Source: Solirubrobacterales bacterium
GTDB taxonomy: Bacteria > Actinomycetota > Thermoleophilia > Solirubrobacterales > Solirubrobacteraceae
Assembly (NCBI GenBank): GCA_025964155.1
Contig: JAOPZJ010000170.1
Coordinates: forward strand, 1-33,636
DNA length: 33,636 nt
Direction of reading: 5' to 3'
The notes under the pieces are model-generated. The model was not told the origin of the DNA and ran no database searches. It saw only the letters and a program-made list of their open reading frames with translations. Positions within the stretch are counted from its first letter, which is position 1. Each line of letters starts with the position of its first letter. Positions 24,522 through 33,636 of this stretch are shown one piece after another. Made by a program: the position numbers and the translations under genes.

Positions 24522-26150
24522 ATGACGCAGCCCACCATCCAGCTCTACGACGCCACCCTGCGCGACGGCATGCAGGGGGAGGGGATGTCGCTCACCGCCG
24601 AGGAGAAGGTCCGCGTCGCGCACGAGCTCGACGCCCTTGGCATCGACCTCATCGAGGCGGGCTTTCCGTCGTCGAACCCCAAGGAGCTCGAGCTCTTCGA
24701 CCGCCTCGCGCGCGAGCGCTTTTCGCACGCCCAGATCGTGGCCTTCGGCATGACGAGCCGCCGGGGCGTGCAGGCCGACCAGGATGAGGGCCTACGCACG
24801 CTCGCGGAGTGCTTCACGCCGCTGATCACGATCGTCGGCAAGACCTGGGACCTGCACCTGGAGAAGGTCGTGAAGGTGGATCGCGAGGAGAACCTCGTCA
24901 TGATCGCCCAGTCGATCGAGTTCCTGGTGCGCCAGGGCAAGCGGGTGATCTACGACGCCGAGCATTTCTTCGACGCCTACCGGTCGGACGCGTCCTACGC
25001 GATGCGCTGCCTGCGCGCCGCCGCGAGCGCCGGCGCCGAGCGGATCGTCCTGTGCGACACCAACGGCTCCTCGCTGCCGCACCAGGTCGGCTCCGCGACG
25101 GCGGAGGTCGTCGCCGGGCTCGGCGGTGCCGTCCCGGTCGGCATCCACTGTCACAACGACCTGGAGTGCGGTGTCGCGAACAGCCTCGCCGCGGTCCTCA
25201 ACGGCGCCACCCAGGTCCAGGGCACGATGAACGGGATCGGCGAACGGACCGGCAACGCCAACCTCGTCTCCGTGATCGGCAACCTGCAGACGAAGCTCGG
25301 CTACCCGGTCCTCACCGACGAGCAGCTCATGCGGCTCACGCCGACCGCGCACATCATCGACGAGCTGCTGAACGTCGCACCGGACCCCAATCAGCCGTTC
25401 GTCGGCCGCAACGCCTTCGCGCACAAGGGCGGGTTGCACGTCGCCGGGATCCGCGCGGACGCCACGACCTTCGAGCACATGGTCCCGGAGACCGTCGGCA
25501 ATGCGCGAGCGCTGCTGGTCTCTGAGCTCGCCGGCCGTCAGACGATTGTCGAGAAGGCCCAGGACGCCGGCCTCGACCTGGACGAGGACGCGTGCGCGCG
25601 GCTCATCGACCAGGTCAAGGCGCTCGAGCACCAGGGCTTTCAGTTCGAGGCCGCCGACGCGTCCCTGACGTTGTTGCTGCGCCGGGAGGCCGGGGAGTAC
25701 GAGCAGCTCTTCACGCTGGAGTCCTGGCGCACGATCGTCGAGCAGGACGCTAAGGGCCAGGTCTCCTGCGAGGCCACGATCAAGATCGACATCGACGGCG
25801 AGCGCTTCGTGCGCACCGCCGAAGGCAACGGCCCGGTGAACGCACTGGACGCCGCGCTGCGCGCGGCGATCGGCGAGGTCCATCCGCACCTGAACGAGGT
25901 CGAGCTCGTCAACTACAAGGTGCGGATCCTCGACGAGCACCACGGCACCACCGCGACCACGCGCGTCCTCATCGACTCGACCGACGGGCACCGCAGCTGG
26001 GGCACGATCGGCGTGGCGCCGAACGTCATCGCCGCGTCCTGGCAGGCGCTGGTGGACTCGCTGGAATACGCGGAGCAGGCGAAACCCTCACCCGGCGGCT
26101 CGGATTCGGTCCGGGAGCTCGCCCAAGTTCCCGCGCCGGGAACTCGATGA
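24522..26150 (+). CDS. cimA: (R)-citramalate synthase, LeuA-like family
   Basis: MTQPTIQLYDATLRDGMQGEGMSLTAEEKVRVAHELDALGIDLIEAGFPSSNPKELELFDRL...IVGKTWDLHLEKVVKVDREENLVMI...HCHNDLECGVANSLAAVLNGATQVQGTMNGIGERTGNANL; start ATG 24522. Confidence 0.92.
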   Translation: MTQPTIQLYDATLRDGMQGEGMSLTAEEKVRVAHELDALGIDLIEAGFPSSNPKELELFDRLARERFSHAQIVAFGMTSRRGVQADQDEGLRTLAECFTPLITIVGKTWDLHLEKVVKVDREENLVMIAQSIEFLVRQGKRVIYDAEHFFDAYRSDASYAMRCLRAAASAGAERIVLCDTNGSSLPHQVGSATAEVVAGLGGAVPVGIHCHNDLECGVANSLAAVLNGATQVQGTMNGIGERTGNANLVSVIGNLQTKLGYPVLTDEQLMRLTPTAHIIDELLNVAPDPNQPFVGRNAFAHKGGLHVAGIRADATTFEHMVPETVGNARALLVSELAGRQTIVEKAQDAGLDLDEDACARLIDQVKALEHQGFQFEAADASLTLLLRREAGEYEQLFTLESWRTIVEQDAKGQVSCEATIKIDIDGERFVRTAEGNGPVNALDAALRAAIGEVHPHLNEVELVNYKVRILDEHHGTTATTRVLIDSTDGHRSWGTIGVAPNVIAASWQALVDSLEYAEQAKPSPGGSDSVRELAQVPAPGTR

Positions 26151-27292
26151 ACAACACGCCGAAGACCACCGCCCCCGTCGACGAGATCCCCCTCGCGCAA
26201 CCCGTGCTGGGCGCCGAGGAGGAGGAGCTCGTCCTCGAGGTCCTGCGGTCGGGGCACCTGTCGCTCGGCCCCCGCATCCCCGCCTTCGAGGAGGACTTCG
26301 CCGCCTTCATCGGCGCGCCGCACGCCAGCGCGGTGTCCTCCGGGACCGCGGGCCTGCACCTTGCGCTGCGGGCTGCGGGCGTGACCGACGGCGACGAGGT
26401 CATCACCTCACCGTTCTCGTTCGTGGCCAGCGCGAACGTCATGGTCTACGAGCGCGCTACGCCGGTCTTCGCCGACATCGACCCGGTGACGCTCAACGTC
26501 GACCCGGACGCCGTCGCCGCCGCCATCACCGACCGCACGACCGCGCTGCTGCCGGTGCACATCTTCGGCTATCCCGCCGACCTGCCGGCCCTCGAGCGCC
26601 ACGGCCTGCCGATCGTCGAGGACGCGTGCGAGGCGCTCGGCGCCCGCCACCGCGACGGGCCGGCGGTCGGCGCCCGTGGCCACGCCGCCGTCTTCGGCTT
26701 CTACGCCAACAAGCAGCTCACCACCGGTGAGGGCGGCATGATCACGCTCGGCGACGCCGCCACGAAGCAGCGGATCGACTGCGAGCGCAACCAGGGCCGC
26801 GCTCCGGACATGGGCTGGCTGGACCATGACCGCCTCGGCTTCAACTACCGCATGACGGATCTGCAGGCGGCGATCGGCATCGCGCAGATCCACCGCCTGG
26901 CCGGCATGCTCGCCGACCGCGCACGGGTCGCCCGCTGGTACCGCGAGGCCCTCGCGCCGCTGGTCGCCGAGGCGGGGCTGACGCTGCCGTGCGAGGACCG
27001 GGGCGGCGACGAGCGGGGCTGGTTCGTGTTCGTCGTGCAGCTCCCGCGCGACCAGGACCGCGACGCCGTCATCCGGGCGCTGCGGGCGCTGGGGGTGCAG
27101 TCCAAGCCATACCTGCCCGCGATCCACCTCATGAGCTTCTACCGCGAGCGCTTCGGGATGCGCGAGGGGATGTTCCCGGTCTGTGAGGACGTGGCAGCGC
27201 GCTCGATCGCGCTGCCGTTCTTCCCGGCGATGACCCAGTCCCAGGTGGAACGCGTCAGCGTGGCGCTTGCGCAGGTGTTGCCGGGGGCATAA
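26147..27292 (+). CDS. DegT/DnrJ/EryC1/StrS-family PLP-dependent aminotransferase
   Basis: EIPLAQPVLGAEEEELVLEVLRSGHLSLGPRIPAFEEDFAAFIGAPHASAVSSGTAGLHLALRAAGV, VEDACEALGA, GFYANKQLTTGEGG (PLP Lys), GFNYRMTDLQAAIGIAQ; ATGA overlap with cimA. Confidence 0.93.
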   Translation: MNNTPKTTAPVDEIPLAQPVLGAEEEELVLEVLRSGHLSLGPRIPAFEEDFAAFIGAPHASAVSSGTAGLHLALRAAGVTDGDEVITSPFSFVASANVMVYERATPVFADIDPVTLNVDPDAVAAAITDRTTALLPVHIFGYPADLPALERHGLPIVEDACEALGARHRDGPAVGARGHAAVFGFYANKQLTTGEGGMITLGDAATKQRIDCERNQGRAPDMGWLDHDRLGFNYRMTDLQAAIGIAQIHRLAGMLADRARVARWYREALAPLVAEAGLTLPCEDRGGDERGWFVFVVQLPRDQDRDAVIRALRALGVQSKPYLPAIHLMSFYRERFGMREGMFPVCEDVAARSIALPFFPAMTQSQVERVSVALAQVLPGA

Positions 27293-27299
27293 GCCCGGC

Positions 27300-27662
27300 G
27301 TGGTGCGCAGAGGCCCAGGATGGGACGAGCGAGCGCGCCGACGCTCCGAACGCGTCGGCGCCGTCGGCATCCTGGGCGCGGTCGCGCTGCCGATTGTCCT
27401 CTGGCACGACGTGATCGCCGACGTCGCGCGCGCCACGGCCGACCAGCGGGTGAGCTTCATGATCGCGGGCTGGGTGCCCTGGGTCCTCATGGTCCTCGGG
27501 GTCATGTGTGCCGTCCCGGTCGCCGTCGAGCGCCGGCGCTCGCGCTCGGGGCGCTTCCACACGGCCGGCTCCGGCGCCTGGCAGGGGTGGGGCGTGACGC
27601 TGTACCTGCTCGGCTTCGGCCTGGCGACGCAGGTCGCGCAGATCCACGGCATCAGCGGCTGA
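27300..27662 (+). CDS. small two- to three-TM hypothetical membrane protein
   Basis: VGAVGILGAVALPIVLWHDVIADVA, AGWVPWVLMVLGVMCAVPVAVERRRS, GVTLYLLGFGLATQVAQI hydrophobic segments; same orientation as flanking genes; start uncertain. Confidence 0.6.
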   Translation: MVRRGPGWDERARRRSERVGAVGILGAVALPIVLWHDVIADVARATADQRVSFMIAGWVPWVLMVLGVMCAVPVAVERRRSRSGRFHTAGSGAWQGWGVTLYLLGFGLATQVAQIHGISG

Positions 27663-27738
27663 TCGCCCGCGACACGCACCGACCCATGGATCAGCACCCA
27701 CCCGCCCAGGCCCATCGGCGGCATAGACTCCCTCGCCG

Positions 27739-29076
27739 ATGTCACGCTTCTCACTGCCCCAGGACGCCGCCTTCCAGGCGCTCAACACCTCCCTCGGCTT
27801 CGATCAGCGCCTCTGGCCCCACGACGTCGCCCAGTCCCGCGCGCACGTCCGGATGCTTGCCGCGCAGGGGATCATCTCCGACGCGGATCGCGACGAGATC
27901 CTCGGCGGGCTAGACACCGCGGCGGCCGAGCTGGAGGCGGGCAGCTTCCCGTTCCGGGCGGATGACGAGGACATCCACATGGCGGTGGAGCGGCGCGTGA
28001 GCGAGCTCACCGGCCCGGCCGGCGGCAAGCTGCACACCGCCCGCTCGCGCAACGACCAGGTCATCACCGACCTGGCCATGTTCACCCGGGCAGCGGCGCA
28101 GGGCGCGATCGCGGACCTGGAGCAGTTGCGCCTCGTGCTCCTGGAGGTCGCCGAACGCCACCTGGACTGGCCGGTGCCCGGCTACACGCACCTGCAGCGC
28201 GCGCAGCCCGTCTACCTCTCCCACCACCTGCTGGCCTATTTCTGGATGGCCACGCGCGACATCGGGCGCTTCGAGGCGGTGCTGCGGGCCACCAGCGAAC
28301 TGCCCCTGGGCGCCGGCGCGCTGGCCGGCGTGAACTTCGACACCGACCGCCGCATGGTCGCGGCCGAGCTCGGGTTCGACGGCGTCGTACGCAACTCCGT
28401 GGACGCGGTCTCCAACCGGGACTTCGCGCTGGACCTCCTGCACGCGCTCTCGGTCTGCGCGACGCATCTCAGCCGCCTCGGTCAGGAGATCGTCCTCTGG
28501 ACGAGCTCGGAGTTCGGCTTCATGACGCTGTCCGACGCATGGTCGTCGGGCTCGTCGATCATGCCGCAGAAGAAGAACCCGGACGCGGCCGAGCTGCTGC
28601 GCGGCAAGGCACCCCGGGTGTGGGGGCACCAGGCCGCGCTGCACGGCGTCATCCACGGGCTGCCCTTGACCTACAACAAGGACCTGCAGGAGGACAAGGA
28701 GCACCTCTTCGACGCCGCCGACACGGTCGCGCTGTGCATCGCGGCCGCCGGCGGCATGCTCGAGACAGCCACCTTCCATCGCGCGACGATGGCCGCGGCC
28801 GCGTCCGACCAGATGATCGCGGCCGTCGACCTCGCCGACCTGCTCGTCAAGCGCGGCACGCCGTTCCGGGAGGCCCACGGCGTCGTCGCCGGCCTCGTGC
28901 GTGAGGCCGTGGACTCCGGTCGGTCGCTCGCCGACGTCGCGATCCCGGCGCTGGGGGACGACGCGGCCGCGATCCTCGAGCAGTCCTCGTGGCTGGAGTC
29001 GAAGGTCTCCGAGGGCGGCACGGCGCTCGTCCGCGTCCGCGAGCAGCTGCAGCAGGCGCGGGCACTCGTCGGCTGA
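27739..29076 (+). CDS. argH: argininosuccinate lyase
   Basis: DEDIHMAVERRVSELTGPAGGKLHTARSRNDQVITDLAMF...PVPGYTHLQRAQPVYLSHHLLAYFWM...SGSSIMPQKKNPDAAELLRGKAPRVWG. Confidence 0.96.
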   Translation: MSRFSLPQDAAFQALNTSLGFDQRLWPHDVAQSRAHVRMLAAQGIISDADRDEILGGLDTAAAELEAGSFPFRADDEDIHMAVERRVSELTGPAGGKLHTARSRNDQVITDLAMFTRAAAQGAIADLEQLRLVLLEVAERHLDWPVPGYTHLQRAQPVYLSHHLLAYFWMATRDIGRFEAVLRATSELPLGAGALAGVNFDTDRRMVAAELGFDGVVRNSVDAVSNRDFALDLLHALSVCATHLSRLGQEIVLWTSSEFGFMTLSDAWSSGSSIMPQKKNPDAAELLRGKAPRVWGHQAALHGVIHGLPLTYNKDLQEDKEHLFDAADTVALCIAAAGGMLETATFHRATMAAAASDQMIAAVDLADLLVKRGTPFREAHGVVAGLVREAVDSGRSLADVAIPALGDDAAAILEQSSWLESKVSEGGTALVRVREQLQQARALVG

Positions 29077-29081
29077 ACGCC

Positions 29082-29696
29082 ATGGCGGCCCACCCGTCAT
29101 CGCCATCAGCCACCGTGCTGCCGGTCGCGTTCTACGAGCGGCCCGTCGTGCAGGTCGCCCAGGACCTGGTCGGCTGCGTGGTCCACCACGGGGCGGCCTC
29201 GGGCGTGATCCTCGAGACCGAGGCCTACCACGACAGCGAGGCCGCCTGCCACGCGTATGTCGGTCTGACGGCCCGCACCTCGGTGCTGCTCGGGCCGCCT
29301 GCCCGGGCCTACGTCTATCGCTCGTACGGCATCCATGCGCTGCTGAACGCCGTCTGCGAGGCCGACGGGGTCGGCGCCGCCGTCCTCATCCGCGCGCTGG
29401 CGCCGCTCGGCGATCTCGCCGGCATGCGCGCGCGGCGCGGCTTCGTGCCGGATGCGCGCCTCTGCGACGGGCCCGGCAAGCTGACCCAGGCGCTCGGCCT
29501 GGACCTGGAGGTCCATGACACCTCGCTCGTCGACGGGCCGGTGAGGATCACGCCCCGTGCGTCCGGATTCCAGGACGTGCGCCTCGTCGCCGGCGTCCGG
29601 ATCGGGATCACGAAGGCGGCGGACCTGCCGTGGCGCTTCTGCGCCGCCGGCCATCGCGGTGTGTCGCGGCCCTGGCCCGCGGGACTGCTGACTTGA
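29082..29696 (+). CDS. DNA-3-methyladenine glycosylase (MPG/AAG family)
   Basis: VAFYERPVVQVAQDLVGCVVHHGAASGVILETEAYHDSEAACHAYVGLTARTSVLLGPPARAYVYRSYGIHALLNAVCEADGVGAAVLIRALAPL. Confidence 0.92.
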   Translation: MAAHPSSPSATVLPVAFYERPVVQVAQDLVGCVVHHGAASGVILETEAYHDSEAACHAYVGLTARTSVLLGPPARAYVYRSYGIHALLNAVCEADGVGAAVLIRALAPLGDLAGMRARRGFVPDARLCDGPGKLTQALGLDLEVHDTSLVDGPVRITPRASGFQDVRLVAGVRIGITKAADLPWRFCAAGHRGVSRPWPAGLLT

Positions 29697-29717
29697 CCAC
29701 GACGCGCCGGGTGCCGG

Positions 29718-32060
29718 TCACGGCGCGGGGGGCGCCGCGCCGCCGCTGGGTGCCGCGCCACCGGTACCGCCCTCGTTCGTCGGCGCGGGGGTCGGTGTGG
29801 ACGTGGGCGTGGGCGTGGGCGTCGGCGTGGGCGCCGGGTTCGGCGTCGGTGCCGGTGTCGCCAGAGCCTTCGGTGTGGTTTGCGTGGCGGACGTCTGCGG
29901 GGCGCCGGTGCCCCCGGCCGGTGCGCCGGTGGCACCCTCCGGCGGCACCGTGCCGGTGGTCCCCGGCGGTACGGTCGCCGTGCCGGTGGCGCCGGCGGGG
30001 TCGGTCCCGGTGGTGGGCCCCACGGGGGCCAGGCCCTTGTCCGCGCGCTCCTTCGCCGACCGCTGTGCCAGGAGGGCCACGGACGGTGCCATGAAGTCGT
30101 GCCAGATGAGCGCCGGGAAGGTGCCACCCTCGACGGGGCCACCCTCGAAGTTCGTCTTCATCGAGACGAGCTTGTCCGGGTAGCCGACCCACACCGCGAC
30201 GGTGAGCTTGTCGGTGAAGCCCACGAACCAGGCATCGCCGTAGTTCTCGGTCGTGCCGGTCTTGCCTGCCGCGAACTGCCCGATCTGCGCGCGCTTGGCG
30301 GTGCCCTGCGAGACCACTGTGGACATGACCTGGGAGGCGGTCTGGGCGACGGCCTTGGACAGCACCCGGCGGCGGAGGCGCTCGTTGGTCGTCTTCTTGC
30401 CCTTGCTGTCGACGATCCAGCGGATGCCGACGGGTCCCTGGTCGGCGGCGCCGAGGGAGCCGTGCATCCGCAGGCCGCCGGTAGCGAAGGTCTCGTACGC
30501 GTGGGCCATGTCCAGCGGCGTGACGCCCTCCTTGAGTCCGCCGAGCGTCATCGCGAGGTTGTGCGACACCGGCGTGCGGATGCCCATCTGGCGCGCCAGC
30601 GTCGCCACCTTCCTCGTGCCGACGTGGATGCCGACGGTCGCAAAGACGCTGTTGTCGGAGTACGTCAGGGCGTTGGCGAGCGTGCGCTGCCCGGTGTACG
30701 TGTCCTGGAAGTTGTTGACGGGGAACGGCTCCTTGCAGCCCTTCTTCGTCCTGACGACACAGAACGTCTGCTTCTTGGAGGCCCAGACGGATCCGGGGCC
30801 GATGCCTTCCCGCAGCGCCTGGGCGAGGATGAACGGCTTGAAGGACGAGCCCGGCTGGCGCTGACCCTGGGTGGCGAGGTTGAAGGGACGCGTGCCGTAG
30901 TCCTGGGACCCCGACACCATCGCGCGGACCTCGCCGGTGTCGTTGTCGATCGCCACGAGCGCGGCGGTCGGGCCGTTAGGGTCGTTGCCCATCCAGCGAT
31001 CGACCGCGTTCTGCGCGTACTTCTGCATGTCCAGGTCCAGCGTCGTGCGGACCTTCAGGCCTCCCTCGAACGCCTTGCGTGCACCGTATTGCTCGACGAG
31101 CTGGTTGCGGACCCAGGTCGTGAAGTAGGGCGCCTTGGAGTCCAGCTGCGGCGGGCGCACGGCCTCCGGCGGGGGCAGCGGCTCGGCGAGCGCCTTGGCG
31201 TACTGGCCCGGCGTGATGGCCTTCTGGTCGCGCATCTTCTGCAGGACGAGGTTGCGGCGGGCCAGGGCGGCACGGGGATGGGCCACGGGGTCATAGCCGG
31301 CTGGGGAGGCGACGATCGCGGCCAGCAGCGCGGCCTCGTGGACCTGCAGCTCCTTCGCGCATGGTCGCTTCTCCGTGCCGCAGCCGGGGCTGTCGCCGTT
31401 GGGCGCATGGTTGATGTCCTGGCCGAAGTAGGTCTCGGCGGCCGCCTCGATGCCGTAGGCGCCGTTGCCGAAGTAGATCGAGTTGAGGTACTCGGTGAGG
31501 ATCTTCTGCTTGGACCACTTGCGCGTCAGGTGGTAGGCGAGCGCCGACTCGCGCAGCTTCTGGAAGACGGTGCGCTTGTCCTGGGCCTGCAGGGCGTTCT
31601 TGACGAACTGCTGGGTGATCGTCGACCCGCCCTGCACCGCGCCGCCCTTGAGGATGTCCTCCGTGAACGCGCGCGCGATGCCGCGCAGGTCCACGCCGGA
31701 GTTCGTCAGGAAGCGCTCGTCCTCCACCGCGATGATCGCCGAGCGCATGTAGCCGGAGATCTCCGGGTACTGCACGAAGATGCGGTTGGTGTCCGACGCC
31801 AGGCGCCCGATCGGGCGGCCACGGCTGTCGTAGAGGGTCGAGTTCTTGCCGCCCTGGCCGCGGTATTGCGGCTCGTTCTCGAGGGCCGGCAGGTCGCTGG
31901 CGACGGCCATCATCATCCCGAAGACCGTGGAGACGACGGCCAGGCCGCCGAGCGGCACGAGCAGCGCGAGCAGGCGCAGGCGCTTCAGGCGTGGCTTGAC
32001 GCGGACGGCGTTCGGCGCGTCGGGCACGGGGCTGAGAGTGGGGCGGTCGGCGTCGCTCAT
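29718..32060 (-). CDS. class A penicillin-binding protein (transglycosylase/transpeptidase, PBP1A-type)
   Basis: MSDADRPTLSPVPDAPNAVRVKPRLKRLRLLALLVPLGG TM; AIIAVEDERFLTNSGVDLRGIARAF (GT51); SSFKPF, YSDNSVFA, GKTGTTENYGDAWFVG (transpeptidase); C-terminal Pro/Thr-rich tail; start ATG 32060. Confidence 0.94.
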   Translation of the reverse strand: MSDADRPTLSPVPDAPNAVRVKPRLKRLRLLALLVPLGGLAVVSTVFGMMMAVASDLPALENEPQYRGQGGKNSTLYDSRGRPIGRLASDTNRIFVQYPEISGYMRSAIIAVEDERFLTNSGVDLRGIARAFTEDILKGGAVQGGSTITQQFVKNALQAQDKRTVFQKLRESALAYHLTRKWSKQKILTEYLNSIYFGNGAYGIEAAAETYFGQDINHAPNGDSPGCGTEKRPCAKELQVHEAALLAAIVASPAGYDPVAHPRAALARRNLVLQKMRDQKAITPGQYAKALAEPLPPPEAVRPPQLDSKAPYFTTWVRNQLVEQYGARKAFEGGLKVRTTLDLDMQKYAQNAVDRWMGNDPNGPTAALVAIDNDTGEVRAMVSGSQDYGTRPFNLATQGQRQPGSSFKPFILAQALREGIGPGSVWASKKQTFCVVRTKKGCKEPFPVNNFQDTYTGQRTLANALTYSDNSVFATVGIHVGTRKVATLARQMGIRTPVSHNLAMTLGGLKEGVTPLDMAHAYETFATGGLRMHGSLGAADQGPVGIRWIVDSKGKKTTNERLRRRVLSKAVAQTASQVMSTVVSQGTAKRAQIGQFAAGKTGTTENYGDAWFVGFTDKLTVAVWVGYPDKLVSMKTNFEGGPVEGGTFPALIWHDFMAPSVALLAQRSAKERADKGLAPVGPTTGTDPAGATGTATVPPGTTGTVPPEGATGAPAGGTGAPQTSATQTTPKALATPAPTPNPAPTPTPTPTPTSTPTPAPTNEGGTGGAAPSGGAAPPAP
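29801..29835. repeat. degenerate hexamer tandem repeat (GTGGGC/GTCGGC)n encoding the Pro-Thr tail of the PBP
   Basis: acgtgggcgtgggcgtgggcgtcggcgtgggcgcc, antisense of codons for TPTPTP. Confidence 0.75.
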
Positions 32061-32166
32061 CGCGGGTCGGGTCGTCGCCCGGCTCGGGCAGGAGCGCGCA
32101 CGGCGCGCACGCGGGAGACCAGGCTGCAACGGGTCCCTCGGGGCCTGAGACTAGCATTGGGCGCCG

Positions 32167-33363
32167 ATGCCCGATCCCGCTGAGCAGGCCGCGTTCCTGA
32201 CGCGCAACACCGTCGAGGACCTGCCCAAGGGGGCGCTGGAGGCCCGGCTGAAGGCGGCGGCGGGCGAGCGGCGCCCCCTTCGCGTCAAGCTCGGCCTGGA
32301 CCCAACCGCGCCCGATCTGCACCTCGGCCACACCGTCGTCCTGCAGAAGTTGCGGGAGTTCCAGGACTTCGGCCACCGCGTGGTCCTCATCGTCGGCGAC
32401 TACACCGCGCGCGTGGGCGATCCTTCGGGTCGTTCACAGTCGCGGCCGCCGTTGACCGGCGAGCAGATCGACGCCAACGCCGCGACGTACCAGGACCAGG
32501 CCTTCCGGGTCCTCCGCGACGACCCCGAGCTGCTGGAGGTCCGGCGCAACAGCGAATGGCTGGACATGGGGATGGAGGAGCTCTTCCGGCTCGCGCGCAC
32601 GACCACGGTCGCGCAGCTTTTGGAGCGCAACGACTTCGCCAACCGCTTCGCGGCGCGCACGCCCATCAGCATCCTGGAGTTGCTGTACCCCTTGATGCAG
32701 GGCTACGACTCGGTCGCCATCCGGGCCGACGTCGAGCTCGGTGGCACCGACCAGACCTTCAACCTCATGCTCGGGCGCGACGTGCAACGCGCGTACGGCA
32801 TGGCCGAGCAGTGCGTGCTCACCGTGCCGATCCTGCCGGGGCTGGATGGCGTGGAGAAGATGTCCAAGTCGTTGGGCAACCAGATCGGCGTGACCGATGC
32901 GCCTGAGGAGATGTACGGCCGGACCTTGAGCCTTCCGGACGCGGCGATGCCAGACTGGGTGGCGCTCCTCGCCCTGGACGGCGTCCCGGCGCAAGCCGGC
33001 CCGCGTGACACCAAGCGGGCGATAGCCCGCGCGATCGTGCGGCGCTTCCACGGCGACGCCGCCGCGCTGGCCGCCGAGGAGGCGTTCGACCGGGTGTTCA
33101 TCACGCATGAGCTGCCCGACGTCGTCCCCGACATCACCGTCGACGCGGGGGACGATGGCATGGTCCACCTCCCGGCCGTGATCGCGACCGCATTCGGGCG
33201 CTCGCGCTCGGAGGCGCGCCGATTGCTGGCCGAGGGCGCCGTGAAACTCGATGGCGCCCCCACCGGTGAGGCAGATCTCGCCTCCGGCGCGGTGGCTGGC
33301 AAGGTCCTGCAGGTGGGCAAGCGGTCGTACGTCCGCGTGCACCTGGGGTCAACCGAGCGCTGA
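32167..33363 (+). CDS. tyrS: tyrosyl-tRNA synthetase with C-terminal S4 domain
   Basis: LGLDPTAPDLHLGHTVVLQKLREFQDFGHRVVLIVGDYTARVGDPSGRS (HIGH), DVELGGTDQTFNLMLGRD, EKMSKSLGNQIGV (KMSKS), S4 GRSRSEARRLLAEGAVKLDG. Confidence 0.96.
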   Translation: MPDPAEQAAFLTRNTVEDLPKGALEARLKAAAGERRPLRVKLGLDPTAPDLHLGHTVVLQKLREFQDFGHRVVLIVGDYTARVGDPSGRSQSRPPLTGEQIDANAATYQDQAFRVLRDDPELLEVRRNSEWLDMGMEELFRLARTTTVAQLLERNDFANRFAARTPISILELLYPLMQGYDSVAIRADVELGGTDQTFNLMLGRDVQRAYGMAEQCVLTVPILPGLDGVEKMSKSLGNQIGVTDAPEEMYGRTLSLPDAAMPDWVALLALDGVPAQAGPRDTKRAIARAIVRRFHGDAAALAAEEAFDRVFITHELPDVVPDITVDAGDDGMVHLPAVIATAFGRSRSEARRLLAEGAVKLDGAPTGEADLASGAVAGKVLQVGKRSYVRVHLGSTER

Positions 33364-33443
33364 TACAGGGCGTTTCGTGCCCTGGAATCTGGGGGGCAAA
33401 ACCCGCCGGCCGGAGGTCACGACGCGGGCCGCGAAGGAATGTG

Positions 33444-33522
33444 TACACTGCCGCGGCTGGGTTGGACGACGGGCACCGGAGCAGGCGGCAGACTTCACGC
33501 CGCCACGCAAACGTGCTACAGT
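33444..33522 (+). promoter_or_regulatory. tandem sigma70-type promoter candidates for a downstream rRNA operon
   Basis: TGTG-TACACT extended -10 at 33444-33449; TTCACG (33494-33499) - 17 nt - TACAGT (33517-33522). Confidence 0.55.
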
Positions 33523-33605
33523 ACCTACCCGGTCCGCGGACAGCAGTTGGAGTCGGCGGGCTGCACCTCTTCAGAAGGCATCACCTTCCCGAGTCGGGTG
33601 CGACG

Positions 33606-33624
33606 GTCTTTGAAAACTCAACAG
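33606..33624 (+). promoter_or_regulatory. rRNA leader boxA-type element
   Basis: GTCTTTGAAAACTCAACAG, very close to the actinobacterial pre-16S leader element (TTGTTTGAGAACTCAATAG type); 16S rRNA expected just beyond the window. Confidence 0.75.
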
Positions 33625-33636
33625 CATGCGCACCAT

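Noticed and set aside
29801-29835. Short tandem repeats considered as a CRISPR-like or regulatory repeat array
   Set aside because: Hexameric in-frame repeat explained by Pro-Thr codons in the PBP tail; no spacers and no cas genes.
29880-32183. 767-aa plus-strand ORF opposite the PBP gene
   Set aside because: Shadow ORF; the minus strand has complete GT51 and transpeptidase motifs.

Overview
High-GC actinobacterial chromosomal segment. Codon usage, gene content and protein style suggest Thermoleophilia/Solirubrobacterales, but that is inference only. Most of the window is core metabolism: a menaquinone cluster (menD partial, menH, menC, menA, menB, menE), a secreted PKD/parallel-beta-helix-like protein, a SAM methyltransferase, ilvC, serC-serA, an APC permease coupled to a UspA protein, an MDR oxidoreductase, leuA, an M20 peptidase, an XRE-cupin regulator, leuC-leuD-leuB, a frameshifted AbiEi/DUF559-like pseudogene, ilvE, a citramalate synthase coupled to a DegT aminotransferase, a small membrane protein, argH, a 3-methyladenine DNA glycosylase, a class A PBP, tyrS, and what looks like the promoter/boxA leader of an rRNA operon at the right edge. 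I see no CRISPR array, transposon or defence island. The most interesting content is RNA-level and lies between genes: a strong ZTP (pfl) riboswitch match in front of serC-serA with a candidate SD-sequestering hairpin; a 22-codon leader peptide with five consecutive Leu codons before leuA; a 92-nt pseudoknot-capable element between leuA and the M20 peptidase that I cannot assign to a known class; a structured leader before the citramalate synthase; and an ATGA-coupled 19-aa sORF joining the XRE regulator to leuC. Several genes also carry a -10-like TAnnnT box 6-10 nt before the start codon, suggesting leaderless transcription. Many long ORFs in the supplied track are high-GC shadow ORFs or upstream over-extensions.
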